Of a DNA stretch of 43,655 bases, positions 7,671 through 16,800 are shown piece by piece. The stretch is taken from positions 1 through 43,655 of the forward strand of contig JAAYTG010000106.1 of NCBI GenBank assembly GCA_012518075.1, read 5' to 3'. Numbering within the stretch: position 1 is the first letter of the stretch; each line of letters starts with the position of its first letter. The notes beneath the pieces are model-generated. The model saw only the letters and a program-made list of their open reading frames with translations, searched no databases and was not told where the DNA came from. Origin of the DNA: Clostridiales bacterium. GTDB taxonomy: Bacteria; Bacillota; Clostridia; Caldicoprobacterales; UBA3941. The position numbers and the translations under genes are program-made.

Positions 7671-9701
7671 TTGAAATTTGCGGATGTTTTTATAGGTATA
7701 ATCGTAATTGGAATCGTATTATTGATCATCTTTCCATTGGGCCAAGTAGTTATGGATATCCTATTAACCCTAAATCTATCCCTATCATTGATTATTTTAC
7801 TTGTCAGTCTTTATACTAAAAACGCCTTGGAATTCTCTATTTTTCCCTCGTTGTTATTAGTAACCACCTTATTCAGACTGGCACTAAATATATCTTCCAC
7901 AAGGCTTATATTAACACATGCTTCAGCTGGAAAGCTTATTGAAACCTTTGGAAATTTCGTCGTCGGTGGAAATGTAGCTGTGGGATTTATTATATTTCTT
8001 ATTATTATTGTAGTCCAATTTGTGGTTATAACAAAAGGTGCAGAGAGGGTTTCAGAAGTAGCTGCCAGATTCACCTTAGACGCTATGCCAGGCAAACAGA
8101 TGGCCATAGATGCGGATTTAAATTCTGGGCTCATTGGCGAGAGAGAGGCAAAGACAAGGAGAAATGAAATACAGCGGGAAGCAGACTTTTATGGGGCCAT
8201 GGATGGTGCTAGTAAGTTTGTTAAAGGTGATGCCATAGTAGGTATCATTATTGTAATCATTAATATAGTTGGCGGTATCATTATTGGAATGACCATGATG
8301 GATATGGAGATTAGTCAAGTTTTGTCCACATACACTTTGCTTACAGTAGGCGATGGGTTGGTCACCCAAATCCCTGCACTGCTTATCTCCACCGCCACCG
8401 GTATTATTGTCACCAAAGCAGCATCTGAATCAAGTTTAGGCCAGGATTTATTTAAACAAATTACAGGACAACCAACGGTCTTGATTATATCAGGTATCCT
8501 CTTATGCTTAATGAGTATTTTACCTGGATTTCCGGTGTGGGTTCTTCTGCCATTAGGAGGTCTACTAACCTATTTAGGCTTTGCTTTACTCAGATCCCAA
8601 CAGAGGGAACCGATGATAGAAGAGGAGGACATAAGCCAACAGGAACTTGAGGATATAAGAAGACCGGAAAATGTAGTAAGTCTTCTGTCAGTAGATCCCA
8701 TCGAATTGGAATTTGGCTATGGTATAATACCCTTAGCAGATGTAAACCAAGGAGGAGATCTACTGGATAGGGTGGTAATGATACGCAGGCAAATGGCTTT
8801 AGAGCTGGGCCTGATTGTTCCTGTAGTAAGACTACGGGACAATATTCAGTTAAACCCCAATGAATATGTTATCAAAATAAAAGGTACGGTTGTAGCTAGT
8901 GGCGAGGTTTTGGCTGATCGATTTATGGCCATGGACTCGGGTTTAGCTGAGGAAGAGATTCAGGGTATTGATACTGTGGAGCCGGCCTTTGGCTTACCTG
9001 CAAAGTGGATTGATGAGGATCAGCGCGAAAATGCTGAGCTAATGGGTTATACGGTAGTAGATCCCCCCTCGGTGATTGCTACTCATTTAACAGAGGTTAT
9101 CAAGCAGCATGGTCATGAGCTATTGGGTCGTCAAGAAGTACAGATGCTGCTAGATAATTTAAAGGAGAGAAACAGCGTTCTAGTAGAAGAGGTAGTGCCC
9201 AAGCTTTTATCCTTAGGGGAATTACAGAAGATTTTAGGAAATTTAATAAGAGAAGGAATATCTATTAGGGATATGGTGACCATCCTAGAAACCTTAGCTG
9301 ACTACGCAGGTATAGTCCGAGATCCGGATTTGCTAACCGAATATGTAAGACAAGCTCTATCTAGGGCTATAACACAGAAGTTTATCCCCGACAATAAGGG
9401 GAAAGTATTAACTCTTGATAACCAACTGGAAAAGGAAATCATGGACAATGTACAGCAGACAGAGCATGGTTCATATCTCTCCATGGCTCCTGAAAAGACA
9501 CAGAGGATATTTAACAACCTTATGCAAGAGGTCAGCAGAATCTCCTCATTAGGAATGACGCCTATCGTTTTAACGTCACCAGTAGTCAGGATCTATTTTA
9601 AGAGGTTGACTGAGCAAGTAATGCCAGACTTAGTGGTCTTGTCCTATAATGAACTGGATAGCAGAGTTGAAGTACAATCTTTAGGGGTGGTGAGTGGATA
9701 A
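7671..9701 (+). CDS. flhA: Flagellar export apparatus protein FlhA
   Basis: FlhA forms the nonameric ring of the flagellar export gate and couples ion flow to export. The 676-residue product has about eight N-terminal membrane helices. The conserved region includes LALNISSTRLIL, the FHIPEP-family loop AARFTLDAMPGKQMAIDADLNSG (seen in two adjoining parts) and GASKFVKGDAIVGI. A large cytoplasmic chaperone-docking domain (about 345-676) follows. The TTG start has a good AAAGGAGGGG site. Its end overlaps the flhF start by 8 bases. No key motif is missing. Confidence 0.98.
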   Translation: MKFADVFIGIIVIGIVLLIIFPLGQVVMDILLTLNLSLSLIILLVSLYTKNALEFSIFPSLLLVTTLFRLALNISSTRLILTHASAGKLIETFGNFVVGGNVAVGFIIFLIIIVVQFVVITKGAERVSEVAARFTLDAMPGKQMAIDADLNSGLIGEREAKTRRNEIQREADFYGAMDGASKFVKGDAIVGIIIVIINIVGGIIIGMTMMDMEISQVLSTYTLLTVGDGLVTQIPALLISTATGIIVTKAASESSLGQDLFKQITGQPTVLIISGILLCLMSILPGFPVWVLLPLGGLLTYLGFALLRSQQREPMIEEEDISQQELEDIRRPENVVSLLSVDPIELEFGYGIIPLADVNQGGDLLDRVVMIRRQMALELGLIVPVVRLRDNIQLNPNEYVIKIKGTVVASGEVLADRFMAMDSGLAEEEIQGIDTVEPAFGLPAKWIDEDQRENAELMGYTVVDPPSVIATHLTEVIKQHGHELLGRQEVQMLLDNLKERNSVLVEEVVPKLLSLGELQKILGNLIREGISIRDMVTILETLADYAGIVRDPDLLTEYVRQALSRAITQKFIPDNKGKVLTLDNQLEKEIMDNVQQTEHGSYLSMAPEKTQRIFNNLMQEVSRISSLGMTPIVLTSPVVRIYFKRLTEQVMPDLVVLSYNELDSRVEVQSLGVVSG

Positions 9702-10830
9702 AACTATGATTATAAAACGTTATGTAGCCAACACAACCCAGGAGGCAATGGCACAGGTAAAGATGGATTTGGGTTCCGACGCAGTTATATTAAATACAAG
9801 AAAGATAAGAAAGAAAGGGATTAGCGGCTGGTTTTCTAAACCTTTGATGGAGATTACAGCAGCTATAGATCATGAGGCGAAAAGATCAAACTACAAAGAA
9901 GAAAGGCAAGTACAAGAAAGAATAGATGCTATTGATAATAGTAATACTTTCACCCATATAGAAAAAAAAGTAGATGCCATGGGGGAGATGGTTGAAAAGC
10001 TAGTAAGGCAAATTAGCCAAACACCGGTCAATAGCCTAGACATGCCACAGGATAATGATCCACAGAATTACCATGTACTCTTAGACAATGAGGTTCATCA
10101 GGAATACGCCCTAAGTATTATAGAAAGGGCAAAGGAGTTACAGGGCAAAAGTGGTATGGAAGCTTCCCAGAGCTTTGAACATGTAATTTTGGATTGTTTG
10201 GGGAATGAAGCCAAGCCTATAGAGCTATTGCCAGGGAAGAGAAAAGTAATTCTTTTTGTAGGGCCGACAGGTGTAGGTAAGACCACTACACTTGCAAAGT
10301 TAGCGGCTAATTTCGCCATAGAGAAGGGGAACGAAGTAGGCTTTATAACAGCAGATACATATAGAATAGCAGCGGTAGACCAATTGAAGATCTATGCTGA
10401 GATATTAGAAATTCCTATGAGCATAATATATTCCCCAAGTGAAATCTCCAAAGCTTTAAAAGAGCATGAAGATAAAGATCTTGTTTTTATTGATACAGCA
10501 GGAAGAAGTATTAGAGACCAAGAGCATGAAAAAGAAATAAGTCAGTTAATAGCTCTAGGTAATATAGATGAAGTTTATTTGGTAATAAGCAGTAATACAA
10601 GCCCCCAGGGATGTATTAATATAATCAACAGCTACAAATTTTTACCAAACTATAAATTGATCTTTACCAAGCTTGATGAGGTTACTACATATGGTGCCAT
10701 AATAAACTGCTGTTTATTATCTCAAAAACCCCTATCCTATATTACTACAGGCCAAAATGTACCGGCCGATATTGAAGTTGCTAATATCAATAAGATAAAA
10801 GATTTGCTGATTGGGAATGTAGGGGTATGA
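9694..10830 (+). CDS. flhF: Flagellar SRP-type GTPase FlhF
   Basis: FlhF is an SRP/FtsY-family GTPase that sets the place and number of flagella. The 378-residue product has a variable basic N-domain (about 1-140), then the NG domain. The P-loop VGPTGVGKTTTLAKLAA lies near residue 190, followed by TADTYRIAAVDQL, the G3 motif DTAGRS and the G4 motif TKLDE. The likely start is GTG 9694, with an AGGGGTGGTGA site. ATG 9706 is a second candidate. flhG follows with a 4-base overlap, the usual FlhF-FlhG pair in which FlhG stimulates FlhF GTPase activity. Confidence 0.97.
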   Translation: MDKTMIIKRYVANTTQEAMAQVKMDLGSDAVILNTRKIRKKGISGWFSKPLMEITAAIDHEAKRSNYKEERQVQERIDAIDNSNTFTHIEKKVDAMGEMVEKLVRQISQTPVNSLDMPQDNDPQNYHVLLDNEVHQEYALSIIERAKELQGKSGMEASQSFEHVILDCLGNEAKPIELLPGKRKVILFVGPTGVGKTTTLAKLAANFAIEKGNEVGFITADTYRIAAVDQLKIYAEILEIPMSIIYSPSEISKALKEHEDKDLVFIDTAGRSIRDQEHEKEISQLIALGNIDEVYLVISSNTSPQGCINIINSYKFLPNYKLIFTKLDEVTTYGAIINCCLLSQKPLSYITTGQNVPADIEVANINKIKDLLIGNVGV

Positions 10831-11750
10831 GGGATCAGGCTGAACAACTCAGGGAAATTGTATCCAAACTACAGAAAGGTAATAAGGGCAAGGATAGAGG
10901 CTACGCAAGGGTTATTACAATAACCAGCGGAAAGGGTGGGGTAGGAAAGACCAGTTTTACAACAAATCTTGCCGTATCCTTAGGAAAGATGGGTTATAGA
11001 GTGGTGATAATTGATGGAGATTTTGGACTAGCCAACGTGGATTTAATGCTGGGAATTAATTCCAGATTTGGGTTCAGAGAGCTTATGTCAGGGCGACTGG
11101 AATTGGATCAGGTTATGACTGAGGGGCCCTATGGGATTAAATTTATATCCGGAGGGTCAGGCATAAAGGAGCTCGTCAATCTTGGTACCGATCAATTGAA
11201 TGCCTTTCTAAGTAGTATCGAGGAACTAAACAAAATGGCCGATGTTATCCTAATTGATACCGGCGCCGGAGCAACTGATAATATTGTTAAAATGATATTA
11301 GCAGCCCACGAGGTTGTACTCATAGTCACGCCTGAACCTACTGCAATTACCGATGCTTATGCCTTAACTAAGATCATTTCATCGGCAAGGCCAGATATGC
11401 AATTGCAGATAATAATAAACAAAGCAGAAAGCGTGGGAGAGGCTAGAGGTGTAATAGAAAAGTTTACTAGGGCTTCAGAGCGTTTTCTTGGAATCAAAGT
11501 TAAGGAATTAGGATTTATTTTGGAAGATGCCCATGTATCTAGGTCTATAAAGGAACAAGTTCCCTATGTACTGGGCTATCCTAAGTGCAAGGCCTCAAAA
11601 CAAATGGAACTTATTGCAAGACGGCTTTCAGATAAAGATGATTTAACCAATAATAGAGGGATGACTTCTTACATCAGAAGATTTATAAGTTTATTCAAAC
11701 TCAAGGATGGGCATGAATCCATGCCTTCAAATACTGATGAAGTTGGGTGA
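10827..11750 (+). CDS. flhG: Flagellar number regulator FlhG (MinD-like ATPase)
   Basis: FlhG (YlxH/FleN) is a MinD-type ATPase that limits flagellar number and activates FlhF. The 307-residue product starts with a short helix rich in Gln and Glu (DQAEQLREIVSKLQ). This resembles the FlhF-activating N-terminal peptide known in FlhG. The deviant Walker A motif ITSGKGGVGKTSFTTNLA follows near residue 33, then DGDFGLANVDLMLG and DTGAGATDNIV. The ATG overlaps the flhF stop (ATGA). Confidence 0.95.
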   Translation: MRDQAEQLREIVSKLQKGNKGKDRGYARVITITSGKGGVGKTSFTTNLAVSLGKMGYRVVIIDGDFGLANVDLMLGINSRFGFRELMSGRLELDQVMTEGPYGIKFISGGSGIKELVNLGTDQLNAFLSSIEELNKMADVILIDTGAGATDNIVKMILAAHEVVLIVTPEPTAITDAYALTKIISSARPDMQLQIIINKAESVGEARGVIEKFTRASERFLGIKVKELGFILEDAHVSRSIKEQVPYVLGYPKCKASKQMELIARRLSDKDDLTNNRGMTSYIRRFISLFKLKDGHESMPSNTDEVG

Positions 11751-11753
11751 AAA

Positions 11754-12419
11754 ATGGATCTTAAAAGTATGGTTGAAATAGGAGAGAGGGTTGAAATCAT
11801 TTTGGAAAGAGATTTGCTGGAAGATGTAAAAGGTTTCAGCATGGTGCAGGACTTTACCGATACGGGTGAATTGGTGGTATCATTGCCAGTTTATGGAGGA
11901 AAGCCCATTCTGTTACAACGTCAAGCTATTATAAAAGTTTTTTTCTATAAGGAAGAAGGCTGTTATTCCTTTGATGGTCAAGTAATAGAAAGGTTTAAAA
12001 GGGAAAATGCAGAATTGGTCAGTATTAGCCAGACTTCCTCCATTAGAAGAATCCAGAGAAGGGAGTTTTATAGGCTAAAGATTGTCCTCCCTGTAAAATT
12101 CATAGTTCTAGATGATGAGAGTGAAGAAGAAGCTCCAATAATAGAAGGTTGCTGTACTGATATAAGCGGGAGTGGTTTGAGGCTTAACACCGACCATAAA
12201 TTGGATATTGGCGATATGATCGAATGCAATTTTCAATTAGATAATGAAAATGATATAAAAATTATAGGAAAGGTGGTTAGGTTTGGAATAGCTGATAAAC
12301 TGACATATAAATATGATTTGGGTATTTCATTTCCGAAGATTTCTGAAGGAGTCCGAGATACCATAATTAAATTTATCTTTGAAAAACAGCGTGAATTAAG
12401 GAAGAAGGGCTTTATATAG
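11754..12419 (+). CDS. PilZ/YcgR-type c-di-GMP-binding flagellar brake protein
   Basis: The 221-residue product has an N-terminal YcgR-like domain (about 5-95) and a C-terminal PilZ domain (about 98-215). The two c-di-GMP contact motifs are present: RREFYR (RRxxxR) near residue 101 and DISGSG (D/N-x-S-x-x-G) near residue 139. From family knowledge (YcgR, Bacillus MotI/DgrA), such proteins bind c-di-GMP and act on the stator or rotor to slow swimming. Its place between flhG and cheA supports a motility role. Which motor part it touches cannot be seen from sequence. Confidence 0.88.
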   Translation: MDLKSMVEIGERVEIILERDLLEDVKGFSMVQDFTDTGELVVSLPVYGGKPILLQRQAIIKVFFYKEEGCYSFDGQVIERFKRENAELVSISQTSSIRRIQRREFYRLKIVLPVKFIVLDDESEEEAPIIEGCCTDISGSGLRLNTDHKLDIGDMIECNFQLDNENDIKIIGKVVRFGIADKLTYKYDLGISFPKISEGVRDTIIKFIFEKQRELRKKGFI

Positions 12420-12442
12420 TATTTAGGAGGTGTTATGAGGCT

Positions 12443-14407
12443 ATGGATAACGATAGATATATGGAGATTTTTGTAGAGGAGAGCAAGGATCACATACAAA
12501 TCCTTAATGACAATCTACTAGAACTTGAAACAGATACAAAAAACCAGAGAGCTGTAAATGAAATTTTTCGGGCGGCTCATACCCTTAAGGGGATGGCAGG
12601 TACTCTGGGGTTTAATATGATAACGGATATAACTCACAACATGGAGAATCTACTTGATGAGATACGTAGTCAAAAAAAGGAGGTAACTGCTGAACTTATA
12701 GATATCTTGTTAGAATGCACCGATGCTCTAGATCTGCTGGTACAGGATATTATAGAGCAAGGAAGCGAAGGAGCAAGAGATGTCACAGCCTTATTATCCA
12801 AACTAGAAGATTCTAAAACCTCTACTAAAGATATGGATAGCTGGGACCTATCTTATGAAAGAATGAAATTGGACCAGTACCAATTGAGCATAATAAATAC
12901 AGCAGCCGAACAGAGCTTATCCCCTTATTGGATAGAAATAAGGCTACAATCAAATTGTTTGATGAAAGCTGCTAGAGCTTATATGGTCTTTCAAGCTGCT
13001 GAAGGCTATGGAGAAATAATTAAAACCTTACCCCAGGTTCAGGACATTGAAGAAGAGAGATTTGAGAACACCTTCAGCATTTTACTTCTAACCGGCCATA
13101 ATGAGGCAGATATGAAATCAAGACTAGAGTTGATATCTGAAGTCGAATCAGTAAGGATTAAAAAACTTGAACAAGACATAGTGGATTCCTCGAATCCACC
13201 TAAGGTAGAAACTAAGAAATTAGCAGATAGTCAGCAGCAGAAAACCCCTAGTTCTAATCGTCAAATGCGTAGCATTAGGGTCGATATAGAAAGATTGGAT
13301 TCCCTAATGAATTTAGTAAGTGAACTTATAATCATAAAGAACACCATGGAGGATATAGGAGGTTATGATGCTGAATCCGGGATGGAAGAATCCATGGAAT
13401 ACCTGTCTAGGGTTACCAATGAACTACATGATGCAGTTATGAAGGTCAGGATGATTCCTGTAGAGATGGTATTCAACCGCTTTCCAAGAGTTGTTAGAGA
13501 TTTAGCCAAGAACACCAAAAAGCAAATTAAATTAAATATAGTAGGTGCAGACACGGAAGTAGACCGGACTATTATAGATGAAATCGGTGATCCCCTTATC
13601 CACTTGATTAGAAATGGCATTGATCATGGAATAGAATTGCCAGATGAAAGAATAAAGGCAGGGAAAGATCCTGACGGCATAATAGATTTGGTTGCTTATC
13701 ATGATGGTAATAATGTAGTAATTGAAGTGAGGGATGATGGCAGAGGAATAGATCTTGATGATATTGTAAAAAGTGCTATAAAGAAGGGTCTAGTATCCGA
13801 GGAAAAGGTCAGTTTTCTTGACACTAAAGGTAAAATTGATCTTATGTTTCAGCCAGGATTTAGTACAGCTCAGTCCGTATCAGACATATCAGGACGTGGA
13901 GTTGGTATGGATGTGGTAAAGACAAAGGTAGAATCCTTAGGCGGGGTAGTTGAGGTAGAAACGAAGATGGGACAGGGAAGCAGATTTATCATTCGCCTCC
14001 CCTTGACTCTATCCATCATCCAAGCTTTACTAGTCCAGGTCTCCCAAGAGATTTATGCTATACCCCTAAGTTCGGTTCAGGAGATAATTGATATTCCAGT
14101 GTCGGATATAAAAGAACTTAAAGGCCAGGAGACTATCCCCTATCGCGGAGCTTTGATTCCTTTGGTACGACTGGATGAAGAGTTCGAAATACAGCTAACA
14201 AACAAAAATCAAAAGACTATCACCCTGGTAGTAATTAAAAAAGGTGAAAAACAATCAGCTCTGTCCATTGGCAATTTAATAGGCCAACAGGAAATTGTTA
14301 TAAAATCATTAGGCAAATATTTATCTGATATTAAGGTAATTTCAGGTGCCACTATTCTAGGTGATGGACGAGTAGCGTTGATATTAGATATTAACCATCT
14401 AGTATAA
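12443..14407 (+). CDS. cheA: Chemotaxis sensor histidine kinase CheA
   Basis: CheA phosphorylates CheY in response to chemoreceptors. The 654-residue product shows the P1 phosphotransfer domain with His46 (FRAAHTLKGMAGTLGF) and a P2-like CheY-binding region (about 150-245). P3 dimerisation (RSIRVDIERLDSLMNLVSELI) comes next. The P4 ATPase has an N-box (LIRNGIDHGIELPDER), G1 (DDGRGID) and G2 (GRGVGMDVVK). P5 is a CheW-like domain at the C-terminus. The ATG at 12443 has an AGGAGGTG site 14 bases upstream, a rather long gap. An out-of-frame ATG lies at 12434. cheW follows 13 bases later. Confidence 0.98.
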   Translation: MDNDRYMEIFVEESKDHIQILNDNLLELETDTKNQRAVNEIFRAAHTLKGMAGTLGFNMITDITHNMENLLDEIRSQKKEVTAELIDILLECTDALDLLVQDIIEQGSEGARDVTALLSKLEDSKTSTKDMDSWDLSYERMKLDQYQLSIINTAAEQSLSPYWIEIRLQSNCLMKAARAYMVFQAAEGYGEIIKTLPQVQDIEEERFENTFSILLLTGHNEADMKSRLELISEVESVRIKKLEQDIVDSSNPPKVETKKLADSQQQKTPSSNRQMRSIRVDIERLDSLMNLVSELIIIKNTMEDIGGYDAESGMEESMEYLSRVTNELHDAVMKVRMIPVEMVFNRFPRVVRDLAKNTKKQIKLNIVGADTEVDRTIIDEIGDPLIHLIRNGIDHGIELPDERIKAGKDPDGIIDLVAYHDGNNVVIEVRDDGRGIDLDDIVKSAIKKGLVSEEKVSFLDTKGKIDLMFQPGFSTAQSVSDISGRGVGMDVVKTKVESLGGVVEVETKMGQGSRFIIRLPLTLSIIQALLVQVSQEIYAIPLSSVQEIIDIPVSDIKELKGQETIPYRGALIPLVRLDEEFEIQLTNKNQKTITLVVIKKGEKQSALSIGNLIGQQEIVIKSLGKYLSDIKVISGATILGDGRVALILDINHLV

Positions 14408-14420
14408 AGGAGGGAGAATA

Positions 14421-14879
14421 ATGAACAATAACCCCAATACAACTGAAGAAACCGCTAGCAAACAGTTTGTAAACTTCACATTAGACAGTGATGTTTATGG
14501 CTTGGATATAATGATGGTTGAAGCCATAGAGAGAATAACCGATATTACTTCTGTGCCTAAAACACCGGACTATGTTTTAGGGGTAACTAATATAAGGGGT
14601 GATATAATACCGGTCATCAATTTAAGGAAAAGGCTGGATATGGATGACAGGGCCTATGATGATAAAACCCGTATCATTATCTGCAAGTTTGATGATTATC
14701 GTATAGGCATAGTAGTTGATATGGTGAAGGATGTGTTCACTGTTTTCGAGAAAAACATACAGATGGGCAAAGACATATTCAAAGACAGAAAGAATGATTT
14801 TATTTCTAAGGTTATTGAACTACAGGGGGACTATATATTAGTTTTAGACTTAGAAAAAACATTAGACTTAGGAGAATGA
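14421..14879 (+). CDS. cheW: Chemotaxis coupling protein CheW
   Basis: CheW bridges chemoreceptors and CheA. The 152-residue product is a single CheW domain with the motif VEAIERITDITSVPKTPDYVLGVTNIRGDIIPVINLRKR (split here as two blocks of the family signature: PKTPDYVLGVTNIRG and DIIPVINLR). IVVDMVKDVF follows. It has an AAAGGAGGGAG site and overlaps cheC by four bases (ATGA). Length and motifs are normal for the family. Confidence 0.97.
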   Translation: MNNNPNTTEETASKQFVNFTLDSDVYGLDIMMVEAIERITDITSVPKTPDYVLGVTNIRGDIIPVINLRKRLDMDDRAYDDKTRIIICKFDDYRIGIVVDMVKDVFTVFEKNIQMGKDIFKDRKNDFISKVIELQGDYILVLDLEKTLDLGE

Positions 14880-15493
14880 ATATGGATTTTATAGATGGAA
14901 TACACCTAGACGTTCTGAAGGAGATAGGAAACATAGGGGCTGGAAATGCAGCTACCTCACTCTCAAAAATGCTTAGTAGGCGTGTAGATATGAAGGTGCC
15001 AGAGGTTAAAATAATGCCCTTTAATCAGGTTGAAACTGTTGTGGGGGGCGCGGAGCTTTTAGTTGTTGGAATATATTTGGAATTTGCCGGAGACATAGAA
15101 GGGACTATATTATTTATAATAGATAAAGATTCGGCTAACAACCTATTATCCTTACTACTGCCGGACCACTATGATAGAGGCAAGGCAGACTTTTCCCCAC
15201 TGGAGAACTCTGCCCTTCAAGAGGTAGGCAATATATTAACTGGTGCCTATCTGAGCTCTCTATCTGTTCTTACAGGTCTTAATATTAAGCCTTCAATTCC
15301 GGCTTTGGCCTATGATATGGCAGGTGCTATATTAAGCGTTCCTATGATTGAATTTGGTCAAATAGGGGAACAAGCTTTCTTTATTGAAACGGTGTTTATT
15401 GACGGTTTTGATCAAGTCAAGGGTAATTTTTTCCTAATCCCCAATATTGATTCCTATCCAATAATTTTAAAAGTATTAGGAGTTCTTAAATGA
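14876..15493 (+). CDS. cheC: CheY-phosphate phosphatase CheC
   Basis: CheC dephosphorylates CheY and forms a complex with CheD that links CheY-P level to receptor deamidation. The 205-residue product carries both active-site signatures: Glu16/Asn19 (LKEIGNIGAGNAATSLS) and Glu116/Asn119 (LQEVGNILTGAYLSSLS). It lacks the C-terminal FliN domain and N-terminal CheY-binding peptide of FliY, so it is a true CheC. The start may be ATG 14876 (overlapping the cheW stop) or ATG 14882. cheD overlaps its stop, as expected for partners. Confidence 0.97.
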   Translation: MNMDFIDGIHLDVLKEIGNIGAGNAATSLSKMLSRRVDMKVPEVKIMPFNQVETVVGGAELLVVGIYLEFAGDIEGTILFIIDKDSANNLLSLLLPDHYDRGKADFSPLENSALQEVGNILTGAYLSSLSVLTGLNIKPSIPALAYDMAGAILSVPMIEFGQIGEQAFFIETVFIDGFDQVKGNFFLIPNIDSYPIILKVLGVLK

Positions 15494-15978
15494 CAGAAAG
15501 AATTAAAGTGGGTATGGCAGATATGAATGTAGTGAGGTCTCCGGGGGTTTTAGTATCCTTAGGATTGGGTTCATGCGTAGGCATTGCTTTGTATGATGAG
15601 TTTAGGAAGATTGCAGGACTAGCCCATATTATGCTGCCCTCAAGTAAAATGATAAGGAACAATGAGAATAAGGCTAAATTTGCAGACACTGCTATAGCGG
15701 AGGTGATAGCTATGATGACCTCCCTAGGCGCTAATAAGGATAGACTTAAAGCAAAAATAGCTGGTGGAGCTCAAATGTTTGCAAGCAATAACAAGGCTAG
15801 CAATCTGCTTAAAATAGGTGAGCGAAACGTCATTGCCAGCTTGGAGGTACTGAAGGAATTGCAGATTCCAATAGTAGGACAAGATACAGGGGGCACCTAT
15901 GGCAGGACGGTTGAGCTATATGCCGAAACAGGGGTGTTTCTCATTAAGACAATAGGACATGGTATTAAAGAAATCTGA
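15490..15978 (+). CDS. cheD: Chemoreceptor glutamine deamidase CheD
   Basis: CheD deamidates glutamines on methyl-accepting receptors and is controlled by binding CheC. The 162-residue product has the catalytic Cys29 (LGLGSCVGIALYD) and His46 (LAHIMLPSS), plus the late motif GQDTGGTYGRTVELYAETG. The ATG overlaps the cheC stop (ATGA). Together with CheC and FliY this gives a Bacillus-type adaptation system. CheB, CheR and CheV are not in this window. Confidence 0.97.
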   Translation: MTERIKVGMADMNVVRSPGVLVSLGLGSCVGIALYDEFRKIAGLAHIMLPSSKMIRNNENKAKFADTAIAEVIAMMTSLGANKDRLKAKIAGGAQMFASNNKASNLLKIGERNVIASLEVLKELQIPIVGQDTGGTYGRTVELYAETGVFLIKTIGHGIKEI

Positions 15979-16027
15979 TTTTATTGATTAATTTATATTG
16001 ACTTACTCCGGGAATTAGGGGGATTAT

Positions 16028-16786
16028 ATGATACAAAAAAATGATGATATAAGGGAATTATGGATTAGATATAAGAAAGATCGGAGCACTGAGCTTAGGA
16101 ATGAAATTCTAATTTACTATACCGGGTTGGTCAAAAGAGTAGTTAACAGAATGATTACTAAATATAATGATTATATAGATGTAGATGACCTAATTGGTTA
16201 TGGCATATTTGGTTTGATAGATGCCATAGAGAAATTTGATATAGATAAAGGTGTTAAGTTTGAAACCTATGCTTCTTTTAGGATTCGTGGATCTATAATC
16301 GATCAAATCCGTGAGCAAGATTGGGTTCCTAGGAGTTTAAGGACAAAAGCAAAGGCACTAGAAGAATCTTTTGAAGAATTGCAAATCAAGCTAGGTAGGC
16401 CAGTCGAAGACGAAGAGTTAGCTGACCATATGGGAATAACAGTAGAGGAACTGAATAAGCTCATGGGACAAATTCATTCTTTTTCTATACTATCATTAGA
16501 CGATCAAATACTTGAAATAGTAAAGGCACCAGATGAGTTGACCAATGGCAGCAAAACACCGGAAGAGCATACAATGGTGGGGGAGTTAAAGTCGGCATTG
16601 AGCAAGGCAATAGATAGCCTATTGGAGAATGAAAGGAAAATTGTAAGTCTCTATTATTTTGAAGAGTTAACTCTTAAGGAGATAGGCATGATTATAGGCG
16701 TATCCGAATCCCGAGTATCTCAATTACACTCTCGAGCATTAATTAAGCTGAAGAATAGTTTAAAAAGGTTAGAAATACTTGAATAA
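16028..16786 (+). CDS. sigD: Flagellar RNA polymerase sigma factor SigD/FliA (sigma-28)
   Basis: This sigma factor directs transcription of late flagellar and motility genes. The 252-residue product shows region 2 (LVKRVVNRM, DDLIGYGIFGLIDAIEKFD, FETYASFRIRGSIIDQIREQDWVPRSLR), region 3 (ELADHMGITVEELNKLMGQ) and region 4 with a helix-turn-helix (LTLKEIGMIIGVSESRVSQLHSRAL). The SIIDQIREQDWVPRS motif is diagnostic for the sigma-28 group. An AGGGGGA site precedes ATG 16028. Its anti-sigma FlgM is not encoded in this window. Confidence 0.97.
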   Translation: MIQKNDDIRELWIRYKKDRSTELRNEILIYYTGLVKRVVNRMITKYNDYIDVDDLIGYGIFGLIDAIEKFDIDKGVKFETYASFRIRGSIIDQIREQDWVPRSLRTKAKALEESFEELQIKLGRPVEDEELADHMGITVEELNKLMGQIHSFSILSLDDQILEIVKAPDELTNGSKTPEEHTMVGELKSALSKAIDSLLENERKIVSLYYFEELTLKEIGMIIGVSESRVSQLHSRALIKLKNSLKRLEILE

Positions 16787-16800
16787 AGGGGTGGGGTTGT

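Noticed and set aside
11754-12442. c-di-GMP riboswitch near the PilZ gene
   Set aside because: The gaps around the gene are only 3 and 23 bases, too short to hold such an RNA. c-di-GMP sensing is seen only in the protein.
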